A DNA stretch of 64,000 nt. Source: RGIG3701 sp030530205 (GTDB lineage Bacteria > Planctomycetota > Planctomycetia > Pirellulales > Thermoguttaceae). The stretch is taken from NCBI GenBank assembly GCA_030530205.1, contig JAUMVK010000004.1:124001-188000 (forward strand). Direction: 5' to 3'. The notes beneath the pieces are model-generated. The model made no database searches. It was not told the DNA's origin and saw only the letters and a program-made list of their open reading frames with translations. Below are positions 9,112 through 17,547 of this stretch, piece by piece (within the stretch, counting starts at the first letter, position 1; the number at the start of each line of letters is the position of its first letter). The position numbers were made by a program, and so were the translations under genes.

Positions 9112-9981
9112 ATGAAAAAGTTCGCATTTTTAGCCGTTTTGGTCGCCCTTGCCGTGAACGCCGCCAGCGTCTGGGCGGTGGACGCTGAGTCGCTCGAGAA
9201 GGCCGGCGCGAAAGTCCGCCTGAACGCTGATGGCGCCGTCATCGTCGTCGATGCGCGGAATGCCGAGGGTTTCACCGGGGCGGAACTCGCTGATCTGCCG
9301 GCCCTGAAGGACCTGAAACTCAACGGCGCACAGGTCACGGACGCGACGCTTCCGAATCTGGCGTCGTTCCAGGCCCTCACGAGCCTTGCGCTCGACAAGA
9401 CGGCCATTACCGACGCGACGCTTGAAAAAGTCGCCCAGCTTCCGGCCCTCGCGCAGCTTTTCCTTGCCGAGACGGCCGTAACGGACGCGGGCGCCGCCCG
9501 GCTGGATCTGGGACGATTCACGCGGCTGCGTCTGGCCGGGACGAAAATCACCGACGCGACGCTCGCAAAGCTGGCGGCCTCCGAGAAACTGCAGGTCCTG
9601 GACGTGAGCAACACGGCCGTCACGACCGCCGGCGCGGTGGCAGTGAGCAAGGTGAAAACGCTCGTGGACGTGAATTTCTACTCGACGCGGGTCGATGACG
9701 GGGCGTGCGAAAGCCTCGGGAAAATGGCCCAGCTTCAGAAGCTGAATCTCGATAATACGGCGGTGACGGACGCGGGCGTCGCGCAGCTCGAGGGGCTGGA
9801 AAATCTCGAATTCCTGCATCTGGGCCGGACGGCCATGACGGATGCGTGCATTCCGTCGATTTTGAAGCTGAAGAATCTGAAAACGATCCACGTGACCCGC
9901 ACTCAAATCACGCCGGAAGGCGCCGAAAAACTCCGCGTCGGCCTGCCGGGCTGCAACGTCATTTCGGTGGTACAAGAATAA
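9112..9981 (+). CDS. Exported leucine-rich-repeat protein
   Basis: 289 residues. It starts 17 bases after the lutB stop with an AAAGGA ribosome site. Residues 1-22 form a signal peptide (cut near VWA-VDA). The rest is built from leucine-rich repeats of about 23-24 residues with the pattern LxxLxLxxTxITDAxL, about nine units. This resembles the short LRR proteins that planctomycetes and verrucomicrobia encode in large numbers. A protein-binding role outside the cytoplasm is inferred. The very small gap to lutB suggests co-transcription, but a functional link is not obvious. Confidence 0.85.
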   Translation: MKKFAFLAVLVALAVNAASVWAVDAESLEKAGAKVRLNADGAVIVVDARNAEGFTGAELADLPALKDLKLNGAQVTDATLPNLASFQALTSLALDKTAITDATLEKVAQLPALAQLFLAETAVTDAGAARLDLGRFTRLRLAGTKITDATLAKLAASEKLQVLDVSNTAVTTAGAVAVSKVKTLVDVNFYSTRVDDGACESLGKMAQLQKLNLDNTAVTDAGVAQLEGLENLEFLHLGRTAMTDACIPSILKLKNLKTIHVTRTQITPEGAEKLRVGLPGCNVISVVQE

Positions 9982-10252
9982 GGGGACGACGTTTTCAGCG
10001 TCGTTAATCCGGCGGGACGGCGTCCCGGCCGCAAAATGAGAGGCGGTAATGAAGCTCGGAGCGCGGAATTACGCGCCGGGCTGAAAGGGTTTAAGGCACT
10101 TCAGACGCGTAATTCCGGTCTTCGGCCTCCATTACCGCCTCCCATTTTATTCCCGAAATACGGAAGGATGGCGGGTGAGCCGTCCGTGGGTAAGCCCGGC
10201 CGCCCCAGCCCCTTTAGGGGCTGAATGTTAATAGCCGTGGGTGAAACTCACG
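9982..10252. repeat. Composite palindromic repeat element
   Basis: Begins right after the LRR stop codon. It holds a hairpin unit at 9982-10005 (ACGACG..CGTCGT), then a 44-bp imperfect inverted repeat, 10033-10076 against 10105-10148, with about 80% of positions matching. An AGCCCC-TTTA-GGGGCT hairpin follows near 10210, and a CCGTGGGT-GAA-ACTCACGG hairpin lies near 10234-10252. The 10105-10148 arm is shared with 15635-15669. It looks like a stack of noncoding repetitive (REP/MITE-type) units. Confidence 0.7.
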
Positions 10253-10274
10253 GATTTCTCAAGGTTCATTTGAA

Positions 10275-10652
10275 ATGAAGATTCAGGACCTTTTAAATCG
10301 GTATTATTTCCACGACAGTACCCTGGAACAATTATCGGTCGATGAAACCGCCCATACCGTTTCGATAGATCTGTATTTTTGTAATTGGCTGCAGAGTTAC
10401 TTCACTCCTGATCTGCCAAAAAACATTCAGGTCCGTCTTCTGTTTCAGGGAGTGAGGTCCTTCAAAAAAGAAAACCTTGAAATGGATGAGCCTTCCGGGA
10501 ATGAAATTCTCGAGGCGAAAATGGTTGAGGACGGGCTCCTCGGCAGTGGAATCCATTTTCTCCTGTACAACTGGAACATGGATGACGACACTCATATCTA
10601 CATTTACGCGGATGATGTGGAATTCATCATCTTGCCACAGGAGGAAGAATGA
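10275..10652 (+). CDS. Conserved-looking hypothetical protein, first gene of a two-gene cassette
   Basis: 125 residues, acidic, with no signal peptide or membrane segment. The N-terminus (LLNRYYFHDSTLEQLSVD) and alternating beta pattern resemble small single-domain proteins seen as immunity-type or DUF proteins, but I cannot name the family. It is translationally coupled to the next gene: the stop TGA at 10650 abuts the ATG at 10653, and AGGAGG at 10639-10644 serves the second start. The pair sits between two palindromic repeat elements (9982-10252 and 11111-11174), which suggests an inserted accessory cassette. Confidence 0.6.
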   Translation: MKIQDLLNRYYFHDSTLEQLSVDETAHTVSIDLYFCNWLQSYFTPDLPKNIQVRLLFQGVRSFKKENLEMDEPSGNEILEAKMVEDGLLGSGIHFLLYNWNMDDDTHIYIYADDVEFIILPQEEE

Positions 10653-11096
10653 ATGGCTGCATATTGGTGCGCATGTGACCAAAGGCTTTCCAATTCTCGT
10701 GGACCAAACGATATCCAGTACTACGCGTTCTCTCCGAGTCAATGGAAATTTCTGATGACCTGCGGAGATATTGATGTGCTGGAGATTCCAGACGGGGAAG
10801 GAGAAATCTGGCGCTGCCCGAAGTGCAAGCGGCTCCATTGGTTCCCCATTGGGTCTGATAATTGCGAGAGTTACCGGATGGCAAGCGAGAAACCGTTTTC
10901 AGGGGATTCATTATGGGAAAATGACGAGGATTTATTTCACGTCTTTTCAGATTTTCAGTGGGTTGATTTGCTTCGGGACGATATTGTCGACCTGGCGAAA
11001 GTCAAGATCAAGCCGTTCCTTCTTAAAAAAACCGAGACGGGCATGCTGATTTTCGATCCCGAAACGCAAATGGAATTGACGTACGAAATCGAGTGA
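10653..11096 (+). CDS. Hypothetical protein with a zinc-knuckle-like CPKC motif
   Basis: 147 residues. It begins immediately after the preceding stop codon, with a strong AGGAGG site inside the upstream gene. It has CAC near the N-terminus and WRCPKCKRLHWFP near residue 50, which could bind a zinc ion. The second half is acidic (FQWVDLLRDDIVDL) and the C-terminus ends in a beta-like MELTYEIE. No family recognised. Coupling to the upstream gene suggests that the two products act together. Confidence 0.6.
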   Translation: MAAYWCACDQRLSNSRGPNDIQYYAFSPSQWKFLMTCGDIDVLEIPDGEGEIWRCPKCKRLHWFPIGSDNCESYRMASEKPFSGDSLWENDEDLFHVFSDFQWVDLLRDDIVDLAKVKIKPFLLKKTETGMLIFDPETQMELTYEIE

Positions 11097-11110
11097 CGTT
11101 TTCGAAGCGT

Positions 11111-11174
11111 GGGGACAGCAGTTTCAGTGCCTTCACTAATTAAATTAAGGAACAACTCTGGAAGTGTCGTCCCC
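11111..11174. repeat. Short inverted-repeat element (MITE-like)
   Basis: The left end GGGGACAGCAGTTTCAGTGC (11111) and the right end 11151-11174, read in reverse complement, are degenerate copies of the hairpin unit at 9982-10005. Together they enclose a very small AT-rich core. Confidence 0.55.
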
Positions 11175-11176
11175 GT

Positions 11177-11196
11177 AAAAAAACACGAATGTGTTC
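11177..11196 (-). terminator. Probable terminator after the pseudo-esterase gene
   Basis: Read on the minus strand, GGAACAC pairs with GTGTTTT around ATTC, with two G-U pairs, and runs into seven T. It lies 19 bases after the stop codon. Confidence 0.45.
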
Positions 11197-11214
11197 CGCC
11201 TCACGTTTTGTTTT

Positions 11215-13599
11215 TTACTTTACTCGTCCGGTTTCCGTCACGACACGCAGCCAGAATGGGTTTTGACGGTCTCCCCGGGTCCGAACATCCTCAAGTAACG
11301 TCTCCAGGTCGGGTTTCCAGTCTTTCAGTCGGATTTTCTTCCCATTGACCATAAAATTAATAGGTCGGTCAAAATCGAGCATTTTCGGGCCGACCCAGAC
11401 CGTTACGTTACCCGTTGGGACATCGACTTTCAGCGTGTTGACCGTCTGCAGAAGCTCCGCGGAGATTTTGGCCGCCATGACGTTTTTCTTCGGGAATTCC
11501 GCGGGCAGAACGAGGCTTTTTTCCGGAAGTTTCTCTACATCGACCCACCAAAAGAACGAATCCCACGGACGCATCGTGCTCACTTGGAACGATTCCGGGT
11601 AGAAGTCGCGTTTTTTGCGTTCCATCCAGTCGAAAAGTGTCAGAATCTCGTCGGAGAAATTCTCGTGCCCCCGGCCGAGGAACTCCACAACGGTCAGATC
11701 GTAGCCGTTCTGCATGTAACGCGAAAGCACGCCTGAATTCTCACTCAGGATCTGCCCGTCCAGCGCACCGCATATAAAATAAAATGGAAGTCTTTTCGCG
11801 TTAGGCCAGTAGTATTTGCAGTACTTGTCGCAGTGACAGGAGATCGGAATGACCCCCGCCCAAAGGTCCGGATGTGCGCAGCCGATGTCCCAGGCAGCAT
11901 CGCCGCCCTCAAAATGGCCGGAAAGGAAAACCCGGTCCGTGTCAATGGAAAACCGCTGGGTCACGTGGTGCAGAACGTTCAGAACCGCTGCGTGTTCCCT
12001 GGCGGAAAACTCGTACGCTCGCTGGTCTTTCGCCATCCACTCGACAGAAACCACGATGTAACCGTTCCTCCCTGCCTGCCCGTAGCGGAAGCCCTTGGGG
12101 TTAAACGTTCCGGTCCACCAGTCCATTTCCTGCTGAGGCGTGTCCAACACACCGCGCAGGCAGATGATTGCCGGGTAGAGTTTCTGCGGGTCGTACTCAA
12201 GCGGGAGCTGGACCCAGTACTGGATCGGACGCTCGTCCACGGTAGAATTGGTTTCCAGTGCGAAAAAACCGTCTTTTCCGAGCCACTCTTCTTTCGTCGT
12301 GCGAACCGGCGGCTTCATGTGAGAAAGGATGGCCGAAACGATTGTGACAGAACTGGCTTCTTCCTGTCGGAACTGACGCAGAAGTTCCTGGCGGGTCACA
12401 TCGTCGCGCGCCTCCATATAGTTTTGAATCAAATCCCGAATCCGGACGGCAGAAACGGCTGTGACGATCCGGTCAGTCGCACTTTTGCTTCCCATGAGCC
12501 AGCACGTAACGGCGAGCGCGAGTTTTTCCTGTGGGTCGGTCCCGTCCACGTCGGCCATTTGCTCGAACGCCTCCATTCGCGGGAGCGTCGTGTAATTCAC
12601 CGTTTCCAGAATTTCCACGAGCACCGGCTTCAGAACCGTGCGGATTTCTTCGTCCCTCAGCTCTTTCCAGGACGCCTGAATGTTCGCGATCAGTTTTTCG
12701 ATCCGATCGTCCATCGCCTGAAACTCTTTTTTGAGGTCCTGGACCTGCACGAGCGTTTCACCGGCTACGCCCTTGGTGGGGAAAAGGTCAAGCATTTCCT
12801 GGACAAGCGTATACTGGCCTTTCGCCATGCGAAAACGCAGCTCTTTGAGTGCGCGTTTTGCCGAGAGTTGTCTCACCATGGCAAGCGTAGGGGCAAGGGT
12901 CTTTTTGATTTTCTCTGCGTTTTCCCCTTCCGCCTGCTGAATGACCCGATTCAGTTCAAAAGCGGCAAGCTCGTACCGCTCGGCCTGAATGAAAAACCTG
13001 GCGATTTTCTGGGCCGCTTCCACTTCGGAGCCTTTACAAAGCCGGATCGCCTGCTTTCGGAGGATCTTCAGAAGCTGATCGGTCGGGATGTTACTCGTCG
13101 CGACCCGCATATCCCAGATGAAATTCGTGCACTCGATTTTTGTCCAGACGGGCGTGATCTCGGTGATGCACTGAATGATGTCTTTCGGCCCGCGTGCGGT
13201 CGCCATTTGAATCATGCGGCGGCCATGCTCGTCGAACGGTTCCTCCTTGAGGATCAGCCCCATTCCCTGGATCGCGGGGCCTTTTTCGAGGATTTTCTGC
13301 CGAAGGACGAATTTTTCAGGAACGACTTCCAGTTCCGAATTACCCTGAACATCGGCAACCTGACGGCGCGGGACGTAGGTCCGTTTCAGACCATCGTCGA
13401 GAAACACGATATTCAGCGGCATGATCTGCGATTGCTCGCTCGCGTACTGAGGCATCTCGCCGAATTTCGGGAGCATTCCCTCCGCGCCAAGCAAATGCCG
13501 GCCGTCCTTGAGCAGAATATCCGTCCCAAACACCGCGGAAGCGCAGATCGTCAGGAAGAAAAAGGCAAAAAACGGGATGAAAAGGCGGAATGTACGCAT
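11215..13599 (-). CDS. Exported two-part protein with a C-terminal alpha/beta-hydrolase domain lacking the serine nucleophile
   Basis: 794 residues. The N-terminus is a signal peptide (residues 1-24, ending SAVFG). Residues 25 to about 430 are a mostly helical repeat region of unknown family. From about 440 onward lies an alpha/beta-hydrolase (esterase/PHB depolymerase-like) fold: IICLRGVLD, the elbow FLSGHFEGGDAAWDIG, CGALDGQ (acid) and GRGHENF (histidine). The expected nucleophile elbow G-x-S-x-G is GHFEG, so Phe563 (codon TTT at 11911-11913 on the plus strand as AAA) stands where Ser is expected. The gene begins 13 bases after fliP on the same strand and is probably co-transcribed with it. 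It is likely a pseudo-enzyme or binding protein, unless the base is a sequencing error. Confidence 0.8.
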   Translation of the reverse strand: MRTFRLFIPFFAFFFLTICASAVFGTDILLKDGRHLLGAEGMLPKFGEMPQYASEQSQIMPLNIVFLDDGLKRTYVPRRQVADVQGNSELEVVPEKFVLRQKILEKGPAIQGMGLILKEEPFDEHGRRMIQMATARGPKDIIQCITEITPVWTKIECTNFIWDMRVATSNIPTDQLLKILRKQAIRLCKGSEVEAAQKIARFFIQAERYELAAFELNRVIQQAEGENAEKIKKTLAPTLAMVRQLSAKRALKELRFRMAKGQYTLVQEMLDLFPTKGVAGETLVQVQDLKKEFQAMDDRIEKLIANIQASWKELRDEEIRTVLKPVLVEILETVNYTTLPRMEAFEQMADVDGTDPQEKLALAVTCWLMGSKSATDRIVTAVSAVRIRDLIQNYMEARDDVTRQELLRQFRQEEASSVTIVSAILSHMKPPVRTTKEEWLGKDGFFALETNSTVDERPIQYWVQLPLEYDPQKLYPAIICLRGVLDTPQQEMDWWTGTFNPKGFRYGQAGRNGYIVVSVEWMAKDQRAYEFSAREHAAVLNVLHHVTQRFSIDTDRVFLSGHFEGGDAAWDIGCAHPDLWAGVIPISCHCDKYCKYYWPNAKRLPFYFICGALDGQILSENSGVLSRYMQNGYDLTVVEFLGRGHENFSDEILTLFDWMERKKRDFYPESFQVSTMRPWDSFFWWVDVEKLPEKSLVLPAEFPKKNVMAAKISAELLQTVNTLKVDVPTGNVTVWVGPKMLDFDRPINFMVNGKKIRLKDWKPDLETLLEDVRTRGDRQNPFWLRVVTETGRVK

Positions 13600-13612
13600 A
13601 ATATTCGGAGCC

Positions 13613-14620
13613 TCAAAAACTCCCGATCAGCATTTCCACCACCAGCCGCCAGCCGTCGGCAAGTACAAAGAGGAGGAGCTTGAACGGAAGCGAAACCATC
13701 GTCGGCGGGAGCATGATCATCCCCATCGAAACGAGGATCGACGAAACCAAAAGGTCGATCACGAGCATTGGGATCAGAAGCTGAACGCCAATGAGGAACG
13801 CCGTCTTCAGTTCGCCCAGCATGAACGCCGGAAGCAGAACATGGATCGGAACGTCATCGGTCGTGTACCGGGCTAAATGAGTCTCGTCAGGGGGCGTGGA
13901 ACTGTAGCGCCAGAAGAGCAAAATCTCCTCGGTGTTCCCCGCTCGCTGGAGCTGGCCTGACATAAAATCCCGGATCGGTTTCAGGCCTTTTTCCAGAGCT
14001 TCCTGCGAAGTCAGCTCACCGGCCTGATACGGAATGAGAGCGTCGTTCCACGTTTTCTCCCAGGTCGGGTACATGATGAAAAACGTCATGAAAAGCGCAA
14101 GTGCCGCGAGGACCTGCGTGCCGGGAATCCCCTGAGTACCGAAACCGTGGCGCAGGATCCCAAGCACGACGAAAATACGCACAAAACTGGTCGTCATCAT
14201 GAGGAACGCCGGCGCAAGACTCACCGCACTGAGAATCAGGACCGTAAGGGCTGAACCTTGAATCCCCTCTGGCGAAACCCAGGATGTCAGATCCCACGGA
14301 TTCTTTTTTTCAGGCTCAGCATTGGCATTTTCCCCCGTGTTTTCAAGTTCGGAAGCGACCAATTCTTCTACTGCGTTCAGGGTCTTTTCCTCCTGGGTCA
14401 GTGTCGTCGGGGCAGGAATTGGTTCCTCTTCCTTCTGGGCTGGTTTTAACGCCGCTTCAGGCTGCCTGATCTCCGTTTCCGTGCCGGGATTCGTCCAAAC
14501 TTTGAATTTGGACCCCTGTTGAACCGGGGCTGGAGCCGTCCGAGGCGCGTAGTCCTGAGCTTTCACTCCGGTCGTAAGAGCTAAAAGCACAAACAGAATC
14601 GGCAAAAAACGGGCGTTCAT
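13613..14620 (-). CDS. fliP: Flagellar biosynthesis protein FliP with extended N-terminus
   Basis: 335 residues from the ATG at 14620, which overlaps the fliO stop as ATGA. A G-rich ribosome site (GGGGGGAGAAAGC) precedes it. Residues 1-22 are a cleavable signal peptide, as in enterobacterial FliP. Residues 23 to about 120 are a Pro/Glu-rich linker absent from short FliP proteins. The FliP core follows, with helices such as LAPAFLMMTTSFVRIFVVL, the central LLPAFMLGELKTAFLIG and the C-terminal MIMLPPTMVSLPFKLLLFVL. FliP forms the export gate of the flagellar type III apparatus with FliQ and FliR. Those genes do not follow here; the next gene is a pseudo-esterase. Confidence 0.95.
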   Translation of the reverse strand: MNARFLPILFVLLALTTGVKAQDYAPRTAPAPVQQGSKFKVWTNPGTETEIRQPEAALKPAQKEEEPIPAPTTLTQEEKTLNAVEELVASELENTGENANAEPEKKNPWDLTSWVSPEGIQGSALTVLILSAVSLAPAFLMMTTSFVRIFVVLGILRHGFGTQGIPGTQVLAALALFMTFFIMYPTWEKTWNDALIPYQAGELTSQEALEKGLKPIRDFMSGQLQRAGNTEEILLFWRYSSTPPDETHLARYTTDDVPIHVLLPAFMLGELKTAFLIGVQLLIPMLVIDLLVSSILVSMGMIMLPPTMVSLPFKLLLFVLADGWRLVVEMLIGSF

Positions 14621-15111
14621 GCTTTCTCCCCCCCCTGTTTTTTCCATTCCCGGAAAGCATTTTCCGCGTCAGGGATCTCGCCGCTGCAGCGTTTTGCGAG
14701 CCGTTCCACCTCCGCCGGATCATCGATTTCCCCGACACGATCCAAACCATTCTGAGAGAGAGAAACAATGAATATTTTCTTCCCGCACCGAAGCAGATAT
14801 AACTGCTGGCGGAATGCGAGCGGTGACTTGCCCAACACTTCAAAAACGTCTTTAGGAAGCTGGGGAGCCCCACCAGGTGAGAATTTTTTCAGAACCAGAA
14901 GCAAAACCATAAAAAGAAGTGTAACGGCCGCAACCGAAAATACGAGTTTTTTCATGCCAGTCGTAAAGGTGATTTTCGATTCCGGTAGCGTGGAACTCTC
15001 TGCCGTCTGGGCGTTTTCAGAAGTAAAAAGGGTATTTTGGGCGGAAACAGGCGAAATGCCGCCAAACAGAAGGATCAACGCGAACAAAAGGATGATTTGA
15101 AGATGACGCAT
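14617..15111 (-). CDS. fliO: Flagellar biosynthesis protein FliO
   Basis: 164 residues. It has an N-terminal signal-like segment (about 1-25, ending VSAQ), a transmembrane segment KLVFSVAAVTLLFMVLLLVL and a short FliO C-terminal domain with FEVLGKSPLAFRQQLYLLRC and KIFIVSLSQNGL. FliO assists assembly of the FliP ring in the flagellar export gate. It lies 13 bases after fliN and overlaps fliP by four bases, giving a fliN-fliO-fliP operon in the standard order. Confidence 0.88.
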   Translation of the reverse strand: MRHLQIILLFALILLFGGISPVSAQNTLFTSENAQTAESSTLPESKITFTTGMKKLVFSVAAVTLLFMVLLLVLKKFSPGGAPQLPKDVFEVLGKSPLAFRQQLYLLRCGKKIFIVSLSQNGLDRVGEIDDPAEVERLAKRCSGEIPDAENAFREWKKQGGEKA

Positions 15112-15124
15112 AAAAACTCCCTGT

Positions 15125-15493
15125 TCACAGAAACTCTGTAATCCGTACGCTGAAGCAGCCGTCCACGATAAGCAGTTCGCCTCTCGCGACCGCCTTTCCG
15201 TTCACCAAAACATTGACCAGATCGTTCACGTGTTTATCGAGGATCACCACCGAGCCGGGCTTCAGTTTCGCCACTTCGGAAAGAAGCATCGTGGTTTGCC
15301 CCAACTCAATGCGGACTTCCAGTTCCAGGTTTCCGAGTGACGCGATCTGCTCACGGCTGAACGTTTTACGTTCCTCTTTTCCCTCTTTTTCAGTCTGGGC
15401 CGGAATCTCAAACTCGGGAAGCTCGGGACACGGCGTTTCAACGTCTTCCAAAAGCGCGTTGAGTTCTTCTGGAGTCAGCGTGGAATGTTTCAT
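15125..15493 (-). CDS. fliN: Flagellar motor switch protein FliN
   Basis: 122 residues. An acidic N-terminal part is followed by a SpoA/FliN domain from about residue 55: LELEVRIELGQTTMLLSEVA, LKPGSVVILDKHVNDLVNVL and VNGKAVARGELLIVDG, ending with FSVRITEFL. FliN forms the lower C-ring of the flagellar motor and binds CheY-P. It is the first gene of the fliN-fliO-fliP cluster. Upstream is a repeat element (15534-15695) rather than another flagellar gene. Confidence 0.93.
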   Translation of the reverse strand: MKHSTLTPEELNALLEDVETPCPELPEFEIPAQTEKEGKEERKTFSREQIASLGNLELEVRIELGQTTMLLSEVAKLKPGSVVILDKHVNDLVNVLVNGKAVARGELLIVDGCFSVRITEFL

Positions 15494-15533
15494 TTTTTTC
15501 CTTTTTTAAATCGGAGCGAAGGCCTGATTTTGC

Positions 15534-15695
15534 GGGGACGGCGCTTCCATCGTCGTTTAAAGGCCCCCTCGTCGAGAAGGCTGGCTCACGAAGCGAGACT
15601 GGGGGAGGTCAGGAAGTGCCATCCAACTTCCATCGGCGCGTAATTCCGGCCTCCATTTACCGCCTTCCAGAGCCAACGCTGGAAGCGTCGTCCCC
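15534..15695. repeat. MITE-like element with hairpin-unit termini
   Basis: Left end 15534-15557 and right end 15670-15695 are inverted copies of the GGGGACGACG..CGTCGTT unit. The interior holds a segment (15560-15612) like that at 40153-40205, and an arm (15635-15669) like 10105-10148. It separates the DAC-domain gene from fliN and has no coding potential. Confidence 0.7.
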
Positions 15696-15703
15696 GCAAG
15701 GTG

Positions 15704-16639
15704 CTAATTCTCCGGCGGCTCGTATTCAAATTTCTTCCAGATGAATGGCTTGCGGTTGGTCGGCTCGATACGCAGCATAACCTCGCCGTTCTGGAAAATG
15801 CGCACGGTTCCGTTCGTCTCGCTAACCACGATCGCGATCGCCTTGGTACAACGTGTGATCCCTGCGGCGGCCCAATGACGTGAACCAAGGCCTTTGGAAA
15901 GCGTTATATTGTCGGCCTGTGCGTCCAGGATCCTGCAGGAAGCCTCCACGATCCCATCCGAAGAAATAATGAACGCGCCGTCAAGCTGGGCAATTTCCTT
16001 GATTCCCTCGCGAACTCGTCCATCATTAATGTCACGTTCCGAGCGGCTGTAACCACGTACCGGGTCGAAACCACCAGCATGACTTTCCTTTAGAACCTGC
16101 TGTTTGTCACCGACAACGAACAGGGTCCCGACCGGTTTTCCTTCACGGCCGCTCAAACCGATTTCGATTGCGAGGTTTACGATCGTCTTCAGCGTGTCGA
16201 GCGGGACTGTCGTGTTGAGTGAACGCAGGTCGGTACTGGTGAGCCGATTCAGGTGTTCTTTCAGGGAAATCAGCGAAACCGTGTCAATGATGTTCGACTC
16301 AAACCCGCCGTACATCGCGACGATCTGGCTCCCGGGCTGGATTATATCGTCCGTGATACTTTTCAGGATCGCCTGCATGAGCTGATCATACACAGGGTTC
16401 CCGGTCATTTCAAGTGTTACCGTATTAAAGCCGGCTTCTTTCGCGCCCTGTGCCTGTTCCTCCGTATTCACCGCCACAATAAAAGGTACTTCGTCACCTA
16501 CTACTTTTTTGACTCGAGCCCAATCCGCGGTTCCGTCATAAAGCATAAGGATCGCTGAGGCATTGAGCTGCGTGTACATTGTACAAGCGTGCTCAACGAA
16601 GTAACGGAACTGTTCAGTAATTCGGAGGGTATTAACCAT
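15704..16639 (-). CDS. DisA_N-type diadenylate cyclase (c-di-AMP synthase), DacZ-like architecture
   Basis: 311 residues. The C-terminal half is a DAC domain. The DGA motif is at 220-222 (LDGAFIISSDG), and the second motif is GSRHWAAAGIT at 252-262, where the usual RHR reads RHW. The N-terminal half (residues 20-115) resembles the C-terminal domain of pyruvate kinase (SAILMLYDGTADW.., VPFIVAVNTEEQA), an arrangement known from archaeal DacZ-type enzymes. It has no DNA-binding DisA tail and no CdaA membrane helices. Predicted activity is synthesis of c-di-AMP from two ATP in the cytoplasm. The RHR change leaves activity uncertain. It follows the HEAT lipoprotein gene by 48 bases. Confidence 0.8.
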   Translation of the reverse strand: MVNTLRITEQFRYFVEHACTMYTQLNASAILMLYDGTADWARVKKVVGDEVPFIVAVNTEEQAQGAKEAGFNTVTLEMTGNPVYDQLMQAILKSITDDIIQPGSQIVAMYGGFESNIIDTVSLISLKEHLNRLTSTDLRSLNTTVPLDTLKTIVNLAIEIGLSGREGKPVGTLFVVGDKQQVLKESHAGGFDPVRGYSRSERDINDGRVREGIKEIAQLDGAFIISSDGIVEASCRILDAQADNITLSKGLGSRHWAAAGITRCTKAIAIVVSETNGTVRIFQNGEVMLRIEPTNRKPFIWKKFEYEPPEN

Positions 16640-16687
16640 TTTTTATATTGATCTTTTTTATGAATTTATGATAAAATTTGGCCGCGA

Positions 16688-17389
16688 TCAAAATCTCTTT
16701 TCCGGCTGAATGTTCAAAAACGGCGATTGCGTATCTTCCGCTGCTTCCTGCTCTTCCCTCTGAGCCACCGCAGTATCCGGGTGTCGCGCCTGGCAGTAAG
16801 CGATCCACTCTTCACGCGATTTTTCCGGTTCGCCTGTAATTTTCTGGAGGGATTTCATGGTGTAGTACTGAAGTGCCGGATCATTGTCCATCAGGGGAAC
16901 TTCAAGTGCCACAATCGCGCGTTCATCCCTCATTTCACCCAACATTTCAATCGCCTGGTGACGAATGTCAAGGTCCGACTCATTGGCGAGGATTTGGATC
17001 AACTCCGGAACGGACTGTTCACCGCCGTAGGTTTTCCAGCCCGCGCAGGCCGCTTCGCGCACATCTCGCTCAGAGTCTTTACCCGCAAAACGAAGAGTTT
17101 CTTCCGTAATTGGAACTTTAAAATTGGAAATGGCAACAACAGCTGCGCGACGCATCGTCGGGTCAGTATCTTCATGAACGATGGTGGAAAGGGTCTGTGC
17201 GAACTCGACCTGTTTCTCGGGCGAGACACTCGAGGCGTTTTTCCCTAATTCACTAATTTGTCTCAGACGATCTTCCGGCTGCGGAACCCCCGGAATCGGC
17301 TTGGCATTGAACATTGCCTTACAGCCGCCCAGAGCGACTACCGTCACCAAAAGCGTCAAAATCGTCCATGTTTTCAAAATTCTTTGCAT
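16688..17389 (-). CDS. HEAT-repeat lipoprotein
   Basis: 233 residues. The N-terminus is a lipoprotein signal peptide with lipobox ALGGC, so the mature protein starts with a lipidated cysteine near residue 23. The rest is a series of HEAT/PBS-lyase-type repeats, such as MRRAAVVAISNF, VREAACAGWKTYGG and IRHQAIEMLGEMRDERAIVA. The C-terminus is a flexible Gln/Glu-rich tail. A membrane-tethered scaffold is likely. It is the first gene of the minus-strand run that includes the DAC-domain protein and flagellar genes. Confidence 0.85.
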   Translation of the reverse strand: MQRILKTWTILTLLVTVVALGGCKAMFNAKPIPGVPQPEDRLRQISELGKNASSVSPEKQVEFAQTLSTIVHEDTDPTMRRAAVVAISNFKVPITEETLRFAGKDSERDVREAACAGWKTYGGEQSVPELIQILANESDLDIRHQAIEMLGEMRDERAIVALEVPLMDNDPALQYYTMKSLQKITGEPEKSREEWIAYCQARHPDTAVAQREEQEAAEDTQSPFLNIQPEKRF

Positions 17390-17547
17390 AATCTGACCGC
17401 AAGTACATACGGAGACCGATCAATTTTCTTTCCTGCTTATATATTACACTCCCAAGCCAAATTTTGCAAGGGGGATTTGCTTTTTTTGGAAAATTTCGTA
17501 AAAATTTTGAAATCTTTCCGTTTCTTTCTTTCTTTTTTTTCAGGAAA

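Noticed and set aside
7602..9650. 682-codon open frame on the minus strand over lutB and the LRR gene
   Set aside because: Both plus-strand genes are recognisable. The antisense product is Arg-rich and without any domain.
10036..10224. 62-codon plus-strand frame in the repeat after the LRR gene
   Set aside because: Lies entirely inside the composite palindromic element.
11833..13683. 616-codon plus-strand frame
   Set aside because: Antisense to the exported pseudo-esterase, which has a signal peptide and a clear fold.
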